From NCBI GenBank assembly GCA_964387355.1, contig CAYLWJ010000062.1, positions 1 through 51,449 on the forward strand: 51,449 nucleotides of DNA, read 5' to 3'. Positions 26,797 to 35,341 of the stretch are shown piece by piece. Within the stretch, counting starts at the first letter, position 1. Each line of letters starts with the position of its first letter. The position numbers and the translations under genes were made by a program. Under the pieces are notes generated by a model. That model saw only the letters and a program-made list of their open reading frames with translations. It was not told the origin of the DNA and did no database searches. The stretch is from Calidifonticultor sp964387355. Lineage in GTDB: Bacteria > Actinomycetota > Humimicrobiia > Humimicrobiales > Humimicrobiaceae.

Positions 26797-27987
26797 TTAT
26801 TTATCTAATAATGCTGCTACACCAGGAAGAATTTTACCCTCCAAAAACTCCATTGAGGCACCGCCGCCACTTGAAACATGAGAAAATTTACCTTCTAACT
26901 TAAATTTTTTAATTGCAGCTAAAGTATCACCGCCACCAACCACTGTTACAGCATTGCTATTTGCTATAGCTTCTGCTATTTCTTTAGTGCTTTTGGCAAA
27001 CTTATCAAATTCAAAAACGCCCATTGGGCCATTCCAGAAAATAGTTTTTGCCTTTGCTATTTCATCAATATATAATTTTGTTGTTTTCTCTCCAATACCC
27101 ATGCCTTCCCAGTCAGAAGGTATTGAATCTATATTAACATTTTTACCCTCTGCATTTTCGCTAAATTCATTTGCTATAATAACATCTACCGGTAACAGTA
27201 AGTTTACATTATTTTCTTTAGCTGTTTTAATCATTTCATTTGCATATTCTAACTGATCATCTTCACAAATCGATTTTCCTATCTGAAATCCTTGAGCTTT
27301 TAAAAAAGTGTAGGTCATGCCACCGCCAAGTATTAAGGAGTTTACTTTATTTAAAAGATTTTTTATTACAAGTATTTTATCAGAAACTTTACTGCCGCCC
27401 AGTACTGCAATAAAAGGCCTTTGTGGGTTTTCAAGCAAACTTGATAAAACTTCAACTTCTTTTTTTAATAGAAAGCCAGAAACTGCTGGTAAATAATTTG
27501 CTACTCCTGTAATTGATGCATGTGCCCTATGAGAAGAGCCAAACGCATCGTTGACATAGATTTCAGCAAGAGATGCCAAGTTTTTTGCAAATTGGGAATC
27601 ATTCTTTTTCTCACCCGGGTCAAATCTTAAATTCTCAAGCATTACAATTTCAGAAGGTTTCATTTCATTAAGAATATAATCTTTAATTTGCTCTGAATAA
27701 ATTTCATCAAATTTTTTTACTTTTTTACCTATTAACTTCTCAAGTTCTTTTGCTGCAGGAGTTAGCCTATATTTTTCATCTACAGTATCCTTTGGTCTGC
27801 CAAGATGGCTCATTAATATTACTTTTGCATTCCTTTCAATTAGGTAGTTAATTGTTGGAAGAGATAATTTTATTCTAGTATTATCAGCAACATTTAAACT
27901 TGCATCTAGCGGGACATTGTAATCTACTCTTACAAGAACCCTTTTTCCTTTTACATCAATATCTTCAATAGTCTTTTTATTAAACAT
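26797..27987 (-). CDS. pgk: Phosphoglycerate kinase
   Basis: Makes ATP from 1,3-bisphosphoglycerate. It is a 396-residue two-domain enzyme with the signature VLVRVDYNVPLD, the substrate site HLGRPK, the nucleotide-binding AVLGGSKVSDK and the C-terminal GGGDTLAAI...SSGGGASMEFLEG. The ribosome site TTAGGAGG is close to the ATG. A stable hairpin lies about 30 bases upstream, between gapA and pgk, and probably makes the lower genes less expressed than gapA. Confidence 0.98.
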   Translation of the reverse strand: MFNKKTIEDIDVKGKRVLVRVDYNVPLDASLNVADNTRIKLSLPTINYLIERNAKVILMSHLGRPKDTVDEKYRLTPAAKELEKLIGKKVKKFDEIYSEQIKDYILNEMKPSEIVMLENLRFDPGEKKNDSQFAKNLASLAEIYVNDAFGSSHRAHASITGVANYLPAVSGFLLKKEVEVLSSLLENPQRPFIAVLGGSKVSDKILVIKNLLNKVNSLILGGGMTYTFLKAQGFQIGKSICEDDQLEYANEMIKTAKENNVNLLLPVDVIIANEFSENAEGKNVNIDSIPSDWEGMGIGEKTTKLYIDEIAKAKTIFWNGPMGVFEFDKFAKSTKEIAEAIANSNAVTVVGGGDTLAAIKKFKLEGKFSHVSSGGGASMEFLEGKILPGVAALLDK

Positions 27988-28016
27988 CTAAACCTCCTAA
28001 ATTAAAAAATAACAAA

Positions 28017-28071
28017 GTAACCGAGGTAATTTTAAATAATATACCTAATATATTTAATATACCCCGGTTAC
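28017..28071 (-). terminator. Hairpin with U-tract between gapA and pgk
   Basis: The arms are 28017-28028 and 28060-28071: GTAACCGGGGTA pairs with TACCTCGGTTAC on the minus strand (12 pairs, one G-U). The TTTGTTATTTTTT stretch follows before the pgk ribosome site. It looks like an intrinsic terminator or attenuator inside the glycolytic operon. The loop of about 31 bases is long and AT-rich. Confidence 0.8.
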
Positions 28072-28100
28072 ACATAATACTTTTTAAAATAAATTTTTAA

Positions 28101-29114
28101 CTATTTAGCAACAAGCTTTACTAAATCGAAAAGTCTTGATGAATATCCCCATTCATTATCATACCAAGTTAAAATTTTTATCATATTACCGATTTTCATT
28201 GTTGATAATGCATCAAAAATTGAAGAATGACGATTTCCAATTATATCTGCAGATACTATTGGGTCTGGACAATACTGTAAAATGCCCTTCATCTTAGAGC
28301 TTTCTGCAGCTTTTTTGAAAGCTTCATTAACTTGTTCTACTGTAACGTCTTTCTCTAAATTAACAACTAAGTCAACAATTGAACCAACAGGTGTTGGTAC
28401 ACGCAGAGCAATACCATCCATTTTACCTTTAAGCTCTGGTATTACTAAACCAATTGCACTTGCTGCACCAGTTGATGTAGGGATTATAGAAAGAGCAGCA
28501 GCCCTTGCTCTTCTTAAATCCTTGTGTGGAAAATCATGAATCTTTTGGTCATTTGTATAAGCATGAACTGTTGTCATAAATCCATTTATTATACCAAAAT
28601 TGTCATTTAAAACTTTTGCTGCTGGCGCAAGAGCATTTGTTGTACAAGAAGCATTTGAAATAATATTATGTGCTTTTTTATCATAAGTTTCATCATTAAC
28701 ACCCATTACTATAGTAGCATCAGCACCATCACCTTTCATTGGAACTGAAACAATAACCTTTCTTGCTCCTGCTTCAAGATGCTTACCTGCTTCTTCTTTT
28801 TTTCTAAATTTCCCAGTAGATTCAATTGCAACTTCAACTCCTAACTCTTTCCATGGAAGCTGTGCAGGGTCTGAAACCATTGTTGATCTAATTTTCTTTC
28901 CATCAATATAAATTGCACTGTCATCAGCACTGATTTCATTTTCTAGAACACCAAAAACTGAATCATATTTTAGCAAGTGTGCTAGTACTTTAGGTTCTGC
29001 CAAGTCATTAATCCCTACAACCTCTATTTCATTGTTAGTGTCATACTTTAGCAAAACCCTCATAAAAACTCTACCAATCCTGCCAAATCCATTAATTCCA
29101 ACTTTAATAGCCAT
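28101..29114 (-). CDS. gapA: Glyceraldehyde-3-phosphate dehydrogenase
   Basis: Oxidises glyceraldehyde 3-phosphate to 1,3-bisphosphoglycerate with NAD. It has 337 residues; GINGFGRIGR is the nucleotide motif, and Asp37 in GINDL suggests NAD rather than NADP. Catalytic Cys157 is in SNASCTTN and His184 in TVHAYT. It heads the block gap-pgk-tpi-gpmI and has the strongest ribosome site there (AAAGGAGG). The neighbour upstream is rapZ, 122 bp away. In most actinobacteria yvcK and whiA lie between the two; both are absent here. Confidence 0.98.
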   Translation of the reverse strand: MAIKVGINGFGRIGRVFMRVLLKYDTNNEIEVVGINDLAEPKVLAHLLKYDSVFGVLENEISADDSAIYIDGKKIRSTMVSDPAQLPWKELGVEVAIESTGKFRKKEEAGKHLEAGARKVIVSVPMKGDGADATIVMGVNDETYDKKAHNIISNASCTTNALAPAAKVLNDNFGIINGFMTTVHAYTNDQKIHDFPHKDLRRARAAALSIIPTSTGAASAIGLVIPELKGKMDGIALRVPTPVGSIVDLVVNLEKDVTVEQVNEAFKKAAESSKMKGILQYCPDPIVSADIIGNRHSSIFDALSTMKIGNMIKILTWYDNEWGYSSRLFDLVKLVAK

Positions 29115-29176
29115 TTTTCCTCCTTTTTACTAACTATTTTTAATTTAACATTTAACTATTTTTAATAAATCGCAAT

Positions 29177-29185
29177 ATTGTAACA
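29177..29185 (-). promoter_or_regulatory. Candidate extended -10 element for gapA
   Basis: TGTTACAAT on the minus strand is an extended -10 match in the 122-bp gap between rapZ and gapA, about 60 bases before the ATG. No good -35 is present, which extended -10 promoters tolerate. Confidence 0.35.
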
Positions 29186-29236
29186 GATTTATAACAAATA
29201 ATAAAGAATAAAATTAAAATATTTTATTCAATTTTG

Positions 29237-30112
29237 TCATTCAATTTTATCAATATCTTTATGTAAGAGTTTTAAAGAGTAACCTTTAAGCTTTAAATAA
29301 TAATAAACTCTTTCTGCAATAACAACAGATCTGTGTCTACCGCCTGTGCAGCCAATGCCAATACCTAAATAACTTTTACCTTCTTCAATGTAATTTGGGA
29401 TTAAAAAGTCCAATAATTTTTCAAATAAACGAAGAAACTGCTTCGTTTCTTCCTTATTCATAACAAAATCAATTATTTCCTTATTATGTCCATCCAAATC
29501 TTTTAATTCATCAATATAATATGGATTTGGTAAAAACCTTACATCCATAACTATATCCAAACTTTCATGGGGTATACCATATTTATAACCAAAAGAAATA
29601 ATGCTTATCTGAAATAAATTGCTTTTTTCTTCTGGACTCATTAATCTCTCAGCAATTTCTAATTTTAATTCTCTTGGTGAAAGAGATGTTGTATCAATTA
29701 TAACGTCTGAAATTTCTCTCAATTTATATAATTGCTGTTTTTCTTTTTCTATTCCTGTAGGTAAGTTGCCATTTTCAGTTAACGGATGCTTTCTTCTTGT
29801 TAATGAAAATCTTCTAATTAAAATTTCTTTTGCTGCCTCTAAAAAAACAATTTTAAATGTTATTTTCTTTTCTTTTAAAATATCTATGGTGCCATATATT
29901 TCATTAAATAACAAACCGCTACGTAAATCAATAGCTACTGCTACTCTATCAATAGTTTTATCTTTCATCTTAAAAAAATCAATTACATTAATTAATAAGC
30001 TTGCAGGCAAATTATCAATACAGTAATATCCTGCATCTTCAAAATACCGAAGGGCAGAAGTCTTACCTGCTCCTGATAATCCAGTGACAATAATTAATTT
30101 TAATTCTTGCAT
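29237..30112 (-). CDS. rapZ: RNase adapter / nucleotide-binding protein RapZ (YvcJ)
   Basis: A 291-residue P-loop ATPase/GTPase of the RapZ/YvcJ family. Walker A is GLSGAGKT (11-18), followed by the family stretch ALRYFEDAGYYCIDNLP, and the C-terminal domain has IGIGCTGGRHRSVVIAERV. In E. coli it tunes small-RNA decay. In Gram-positives it sits with yvcK and whiA and its role is less clear. Here it directly follows uvrC, as in actinobacteria, but is followed by gapA. Ribosome site TGGAG. Confidence 0.95.
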   Translation of the reverse strand: MQELKLIIVTGLSGAGKTSALRYFEDAGYYCIDNLPASLLINVIDFFKMKDKTIDRVAVAIDLRSGLLFNEIYGTIDILKEKKITFKIVFLEAAKEILIRRFSLTRRKHPLTENGNLPTGIEKEKQQLYKLREISDVIIDTTSLSPRELKLEIAERLMSPEEKSNLFQISIISFGYKYGIPHESLDIVMDVRFLPNPYYIDELKDLDGHNKEIIDFVMNKEETKQFLRLFEKLLDFLIPNYIEEGKSYLGIGIGCTGGRHRSVVIAERVYYYLKLKGYSLKLLHKDIDKIE

Positions 30113-30386
30113 AAATTACTCCAGCAGAAGTCGTTTTACACACTAAAATAAATTATATAAATTATATAAATTAGAAAAATTAGCTGATAAATTGTATCTT
30201 TAATTATAAGTTATTATAATATACCTTATTGTCCTAATTTTGTCATTTATTACCACAATTATAAATTTAACAATATTTAAAATTATAATAATTATAAACT
30301 AATAATTTTAATTGTCATATTAATTGTTATATATATTTAAACATTTTAATAAATATTTAAAAAATACTTAATAAATTAAAAAATTA

Positions 30387-32306
30387 TCAATACCTGTTTA
30401 AACTGTCATAAATATTTACTGCATCTTTATAGCTTAATCCTTTAATTTTTAACAAATCTTGAAGAGTTGCAGATTTTAATTCATCTAATGTCGGATATTT
30501 GCTAAGTATTTTTTCTTTTTTAATTTTTCCAATGCCTTTAATTCCATCAAGAATAGAATTTGTCATATGCTTTTCCCTTAATTTTCTGTGAAAAGTGATT
30601 GCAAATCTATGTGCTTCATCTCTAGCTTTATAAATTATTCTTGCAATACTTTGATGCTTCTCTTCAAATTTTTTTGTTAAAAATCCATCTGGATATTTGC
30701 TGCAATAAATAATTTCATGTTTTTTTGCAATACTGATTAAATCAATATCATGTATGTTTTCATTATCCAATACTCTTTTTGCTGCATTATATTGAGCTTT
30801 ACCACCATCAATTACAATTAAATCAGGTTTTTCATAAAAGCTCTCTTCAATGTTTAAATTTAGATTAGCTAAGTATTTAATTCTTCTACTTAATATTTCA
30901 CTTATCATTGAAAAATCATCTTGTCCAGCAACAGTTTTTATTTTAAAATGCCTATAATTACTTTTAAGAGGACTTCCATTTATTAAAACAGACATTGCAC
31001 CAACACAAAAGTTTGGCCCAATATTTGAAATATCATAACACTCTATTCTTTTTGGTATATTCTTAAGACCAAGCAACTCCTTAATATTTAATAATTCTTT
31101 GAATACCTTAGAATGACCAGAGCTTTTCTCAAATTTCTTCTTTTCAAGAAATAACACTGCATTTTTAGTTGCCATCTCTAAAACTTCTTTTTTAGGACCT
31201 TTTTTTGGAACTTTAATTTCAATTTTCTTTCCTTTTAGCTGTTTAAACCATTGTTCAATAGCATTTTTATCTTCAATTCTATAAGGAATATGTATAAATG
31301 AGCTAATGTTATCAATTTCTAAATAATAATCTTTAATGAATGCACTTAATAGTTCAGAAGGATTTGCAACAACAACATTTGATATTAAAAAATTATTTAC
31401 AGAAACTAATTCATTATTCCTATAGCTAAATACACTTACTGCGGCAAACTTCAACTCTTCATCAAAGCTGCAAGAGACTGCATCCCAACTATTTTTTGAA
31501 GTTAAATTAAAAAATATTTTTTGGTCTATCATTAAGCTATCTATTAATTCAATTTGTTTCTTAACTGAATCTGCTTTTTCATATTCTTGATGGGCAGAAT
31601 ATTCAGCCATTTTATTTTTTAAAATTTTAATAATTTTATTTCCCTTACCTGTAAAAAGAAGTTTTATTAACTCAGTATTTTGTCTATAATCAAATTCAGA
31701 TATATTTCCAACGCATGGTGCAGAACAAAGTTCAATATGATAGTTTAAACAGACAGAATTTTTAATTTTTCCTGGAGTAGGTTTATTACAATCTCTAATT
31801 TTAAATATTTTCCTTAGTAGAACTAGTAATTCTTTTAAATTTTTAACATTTGTAAAAGGTCCAAAATACTTTGCACCTTTTATATTTTTATTTCTTGTGA
31901 TAAATATTCTAGGATAACTCTCGTTTTCAGTTAAAACAACAAATGGATACGATTTATCATCTTTTAAATAAATATTATATTTTGGTCTATTTTTTTTTAT
32001 TAAATTGCTCTCAAGAATTAATGCTTCAACATCATTTTCTGTTACTATATAGTCAAAGGATGCAATTTTATTTGTAAAAAAAGAAATTGGGTGAGTAATG
32101 TAGTCTAATTTATCTTTATGTTGAAAATAAGTTTTAACTCTATCTGAAAGGTTTTTTGCTTTACCTACATATATTATTTTGCCGGATGAATCCTTAAACA
32201 AATATACTCCTGGCTTTTTAGGGAGAACAGCCAGTTCTGGAATAATATCAATAACTTTAACTTTATTAACATTTTTAACATTAATATTTTTACTTTTACT
32301 ATCCAT
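30387..32306 (-). CDS. uvrC: Excinuclease ABC subunit C
   Basis: Makes both incisions in nucleotide-excision repair. It has 639 residues in order: the GIY-YIG nuclease at about 30-110 (PGVYLFKDSSGKIIYVGKAKNL), a Cys-containing central part, a UVR helix pair (YEKADSVKKQIELIDSL), the RNase H-like nuclease with IECYDISNIG and LIVIDGGKAQY, and C-terminal helix-hairpin-helix motifs (DGIKGIGKIKKEKIL, LLKIKGLSYKDAV). The N terminus is Asn/Lys/Val-rich and longer than usual before PGVYLF. It lies 79 bp after uvrA. No ribosome site. Confidence 0.97.
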   Translation of the reverse strand: MDSKSKNINVKNVNKVKVIDIIPELAVLPKKPGVYLFKDSSGKIIYVGKAKNLSDRVKTYFQHKDKLDYITHPISFFTNKIASFDYIVTENDVEALILESNLIKKNRPKYNIYLKDDKSYPFVVLTENESYPRIFITRNKNIKGAKYFGPFTNVKNLKELLVLLRKIFKIRDCNKPTPGKIKNSVCLNYHIELCSAPCVGNISEFDYRQNTELIKLLFTGKGNKIIKILKNKMAEYSAHQEYEKADSVKKQIELIDSLMIDQKIFFNLTSKNSWDAVSCSFDEELKFAAVSVFSYRNNELVSVNNFLISNVVVANPSELLSAFIKDYYLEIDNISSFIHIPYRIEDKNAIEQWFKQLKGKKIEIKVPKKGPKKEVLEMATKNAVLFLEKKKFEKSSGHSKVFKELLNIKELLGLKNIPKRIECYDISNIGPNFCVGAMSVLINGSPLKSNYRHFKIKTVAGQDDFSMISEILSRRIKYLANLNLNIEESFYEKPDLIVIDGGKAQYNAAKRVLDNENIHDIDLISIAKKHEIIYCSKYPDGFLTKKFEEKHQSIARIIYKARDEAHRFAITFHRKLREKHMTNSILDGIKGIGKIKKEKILSKYPTLDELKSATLQDLLKIKGLSYKDAVNIYDSLNRY

Positions 32307-32385
32307 TTCATTCTTAACTTTTTTATCGTGTGTAACATTGATTATATTTTTTTATTATTTTTATTTTATTATTTTTATTTTTCTA

Positions 32386-35295
32386 CTATTTAGAAAAAAC
32401 AGCTTGTTTATTTTTTTCTATTGTATTTAAAACATTTTTTAAAAATTGACCAGTAAAAGAGCATTCTACTTTTGAGACTTCCTCAGGTGTTCCAGTAGCT
32501 ATAATTTGTCCACCTTTATCTCCACCTTCTGGCCCAAGGTCTATTATATAATCAGCTGACTTTATAACTTCCAGATTATGTTCTATTACAACAACAGTAT
32601 TGCCAGCATCAACAAGCTTATTAAGTATTTTTAAAAGTTTTTTAATATCATCAAAATGAAGTCCAGTAGTAGGTTCATCAAGCAAATATAAAGTATTGCC
32701 TGTTTCCCTTTTTGACAATTCTGTTGACAATTTTACTCTTTGAGCTTCTCCACCAGATAATGTTGTCGACGACTGACCTAACTTAATATATCCCAATCCA
32801 ACATCATTAATTAGCTCAAGCTTATTTCTTATTCTAGGAATATTTTTAAAAAAATCTAATGCTTCTTCAACTGTCATATCTAAAACTTCTGCAATATTTT
32901 TACCTTTGTATTTAATCTCTAAAGTCTCTCTATTATACCTTTTACCTTTACAAACTTCACAAGGCACATAAATATCAGGTAAAAAGTGCATTTCAATTTT
33001 TATTTCACCGTCACCAGCACAAGCTTCACACCTACCGCCTTTTACATTAAAAGAAAATCTTCCAGGCTTATAGCCATGAATTTTTGCTTCTTGAGTCATA
33101 GAAAATAATTCTCTAATATATGTAAAAACCCCTGTATATGTTGCAGGATTAGACCTAGGAGTTCTTCCTATTGGAGATTGATCAATTACAATTACTTTAT
33201 CTAAATTTTGATAATTTAAAATTGCCTGATGCAGCCCAGTTCTATGATTTGTTTTTGTCATAAGGTTTAAAAGAGCTGGATAAAGAATTTCATTAATTAA
33301 AGTGCTTTTACCAGATCCTGAAACACCAGTTATAGCAACAAACATTCCAAGCGGAATTTCCACATCTATATTTTTTAAATTATGCTCTCTTGCTCCTTTT
33401 ATTATAATGCTTTTGCCGTTCCCACTTCTTCTTTTTTGTGGCACTGGAATATTTAATTTTCCAGAAAGATATTTACCTGTAATTGAGTTTTCACATTTTA
33501 GAATACCTTCAAGTTTTCCAGAATATACAATATTTCCGCCGTGTATGCCTGCACCTGGTCCAATATCTACTATCCAATCTGCACTTCTCATAGTTTCTTC
33601 ATCATGCTCAATTACAATAATTGTGTTTCCTAAGTTTCTTAATCTTTTTAATGCATTGATTAATTTCTTATTATCTCTCTGATGAAGTCCTATGCTTGGC
33701 TCATCTAATATATAAAGAACACCTACAAGCCCTGAACCTATTTGAGTTGCAAGTCTAATTCTTTGAGATTCACCCCCAGATAATGTTTTAGCCTGCCTAT
33801 CTAATGTTAAATAATTCAAGCCAACATCTTTTAAGAAATACAGCCTTTCAATTATTTCTTTAATCAACCTTTCACCAATTAGAGTATCTCTTTGACTTAG
33901 CTGTAAATTTTTCAGCCAATCTATTGCTTCATCAACTGTTTTTTTTGTAAATTCAGCAATAGAAATTCCGTTAATTTTTATTGCAAGGCTTTCAGGACGA
34001 AGTCTAGCGCCTTTGCATGAAGGACAAGGGATTTCACTTACTAGCCTGTCTATCTTTTCTCTTTGCTCCTCAGAATCAGTTTCAATATATCTTCTTGTTA
34101 AATTATTTGCCAACCCTTCAAATTTTAAATAATAGTATCTAATTTGCCCTTTATGATTTCTATAACGTACCCTTATTTTTTCCCCATTTGTTCCATAAAG
34201 AATTATTTTTTTAATTTCATCATCTAATTTTTCAAATGGTGTGTTTAAATCAAAACCGTAAGCTTCTGCTAAGCTCCTCATAAGCTGAGAATAATAGTTG
34301 GAATAATTCATATTAAAAAAAGAAATAGCTCCTTCATTAATTGAAAGCGAGGGGTTTTCAATAATTAGTTTTGGGTCTATTTCCTTTTTAAAACCTAAAC
34401 CGCTGCATTGTCTACAAGCGCCATAAGGACTATTAAATGAAAACATTCTAGGTGAAATTTCCTCGTAACTTATTGAGCAGTCTACACAGGTATATTTTTC
34501 AGAAAATGTTAAAGCATTCCCATTCTCATTCTCATTTTCATTCTCATTTGCATTTTCATTTTCATTTTCAACTTTATCAACTTCAACTCTAACAATTCCA
34601 TCGCTTTCTCTTAAAGCAATCTCAACATCTTCAGTTAATCTTTTTTTTATTTGCTCATTTATCTTTAATCTGTCAATAACTAATTCAATTTCATGTTTTT
34701 TATTTTTATCAAGAGAAATTTCAGGATTTTCTGAAAGGTTATAAATTTTATCATCAATTTTTATACGAAGGTAACCTTCTTTTTTTGCACTTTCAATTAT
34801 TTTGTTATATTCACCTTTACGTCCCCTTACAATGGGTGAAAGTATTTGGATTTTTGTATTTAATGGTAACTGTAAAATTCTATCAACAATTTGGTCTACT
34901 GTTTGCCTTTTAATTTCTTTTCCACAAATATAACAATAAGGTTTACCAATCCTTGCAAAAAGAACCCTTAAGTAATCATAAATTTCTGTAATTGTCCCCA
35001 CAGTAGAACGTGGATTTTTAGAAACCCCTTTTTGATTTATTGAAACAGCAGGAGACAGTCCTTCAATTAAATCTACATCTGGCTTATCCATTTGTCCAAG
35101 AAACTGCCTTGCATATGAAGACAAAGATTCAACATATCTTCTTTGCCCTTCAGCATATATGGTATCAAAAGCAAGAGAAGATTTTCCAGAGCCACTAACA
35201 CCTGTAAAAACAATAAATTTATCACGTGGGATGTTTAGATTAATATTTTTTAAGTTATGCTCTCTTGCGCCTTTTATTATTATTTCATTTTTCAT
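32386..35295 (-). CDS. uvrA: Excinuclease ABC subunit A
   Basis: The DNA-damage sensor, 969 residues. It has two ABC ATPase modules: Walker A GVSGSGKSS (about 32-40) and a second GVSGSGKST, each followed by LSGGESQRIRLA or LSGGEAQRVKLS and DEPSIGLH or DEPTTGLH. Zinc-finger cysteines are visible (CYICG; CVDC...CRQC; CEAC...CEVC). It is slightly long because of an Asn/Glu repeat at residues 241-262, before the ALTFSEKYTCVDC zinc module. It lies 46 bp after uvrB; the pair is the standard excision-repair unit. Confidence 0.98.
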   Translation of the reverse strand: MKNEIIIKGAREHNLKNINLNIPRDKFIVFTGVSGSGKSSLAFDTIYAEGQRRYVESLSSYARQFLGQMDKPDVDLIEGLSPAVSINQKGVSKNPRSTVGTITEIYDYLRVLFARIGKPYCYICGKEIKRQTVDQIVDRILQLPLNTKIQILSPIVRGRKGEYNKIIESAKKEGYLRIKIDDKIYNLSENPEISLDKNKKHEIELVIDRLKINEQIKKRLTEDVEIALRESDGIVRVEVDKVENENENANENENENENGNALTFSEKYTCVDCSISYEEISPRMFSFNSPYGACRQCSGLGFKKEIDPKLIIENPSLSINEGAISFFNMNYSNYYSQLMRSLAEAYGFDLNTPFEKLDDEIKKIILYGTNGEKIRVRYRNHKGQIRYYYLKFEGLANNLTRRYIETDSEEQREKIDRLVSEIPCPSCKGARLRPESLAIKINGISIAEFTKKTVDEAIDWLKNLQLSQRDTLIGERLIKEIIERLYFLKDVGLNYLTLDRQAKTLSGGESQRIRLATQIGSGLVGVLYILDEPSIGLHQRDNKKLINALKRLRNLGNTIIVIEHDEETMRSADWIVDIGPGAGIHGGNIVYSGKLEGILKCENSITGKYLSGKLNIPVPQKRRSGNGKSIIIKGAREHNLKNIDVEIPLGMFVAITGVSGSGKSTLINEILYPALLNLMTKTNHRTGLHQAILNYQNLDKVIVIDQSPIGRTPRSNPATYTGVFTYIRELFSMTQEAKIHGYKPGRFSFNVKGGRCEACAGDGEIKIEMHFLPDIYVPCEVCKGKRYNRETLEIKYKGKNIAEVLDMTVEEALDFFKNIPRIRNKLELINDVGLGYIKLGQSSTTLSGGEAQRVKLSTELSKRETGNTLYLLDEPTTGLHFDDIKKLLKILNKLVDAGNTVVVIEHNLEVIKSADYIIDLGPEGGDKGGQIIATGTPEEVSKVECSFTGQFLKNVLNTIEKNKQAVFSK
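34516..34572 (-). repeat. Hexanucleotide coding repeat in uvrA
   Basis: A plus-strand repeat of CATTYT (six bases) occurs about nine times, encoding alternating Glu-Asn on the minus strand (residues 242-260). The position is a linker before the zinc module, where length changes are likely to be tolerated. Confidence 0.85.
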
Positions 35296-35341
35296 AGTTA
35301 ATTTTATTACATAATGTTTTAATATTATTTAAATTAATGCT

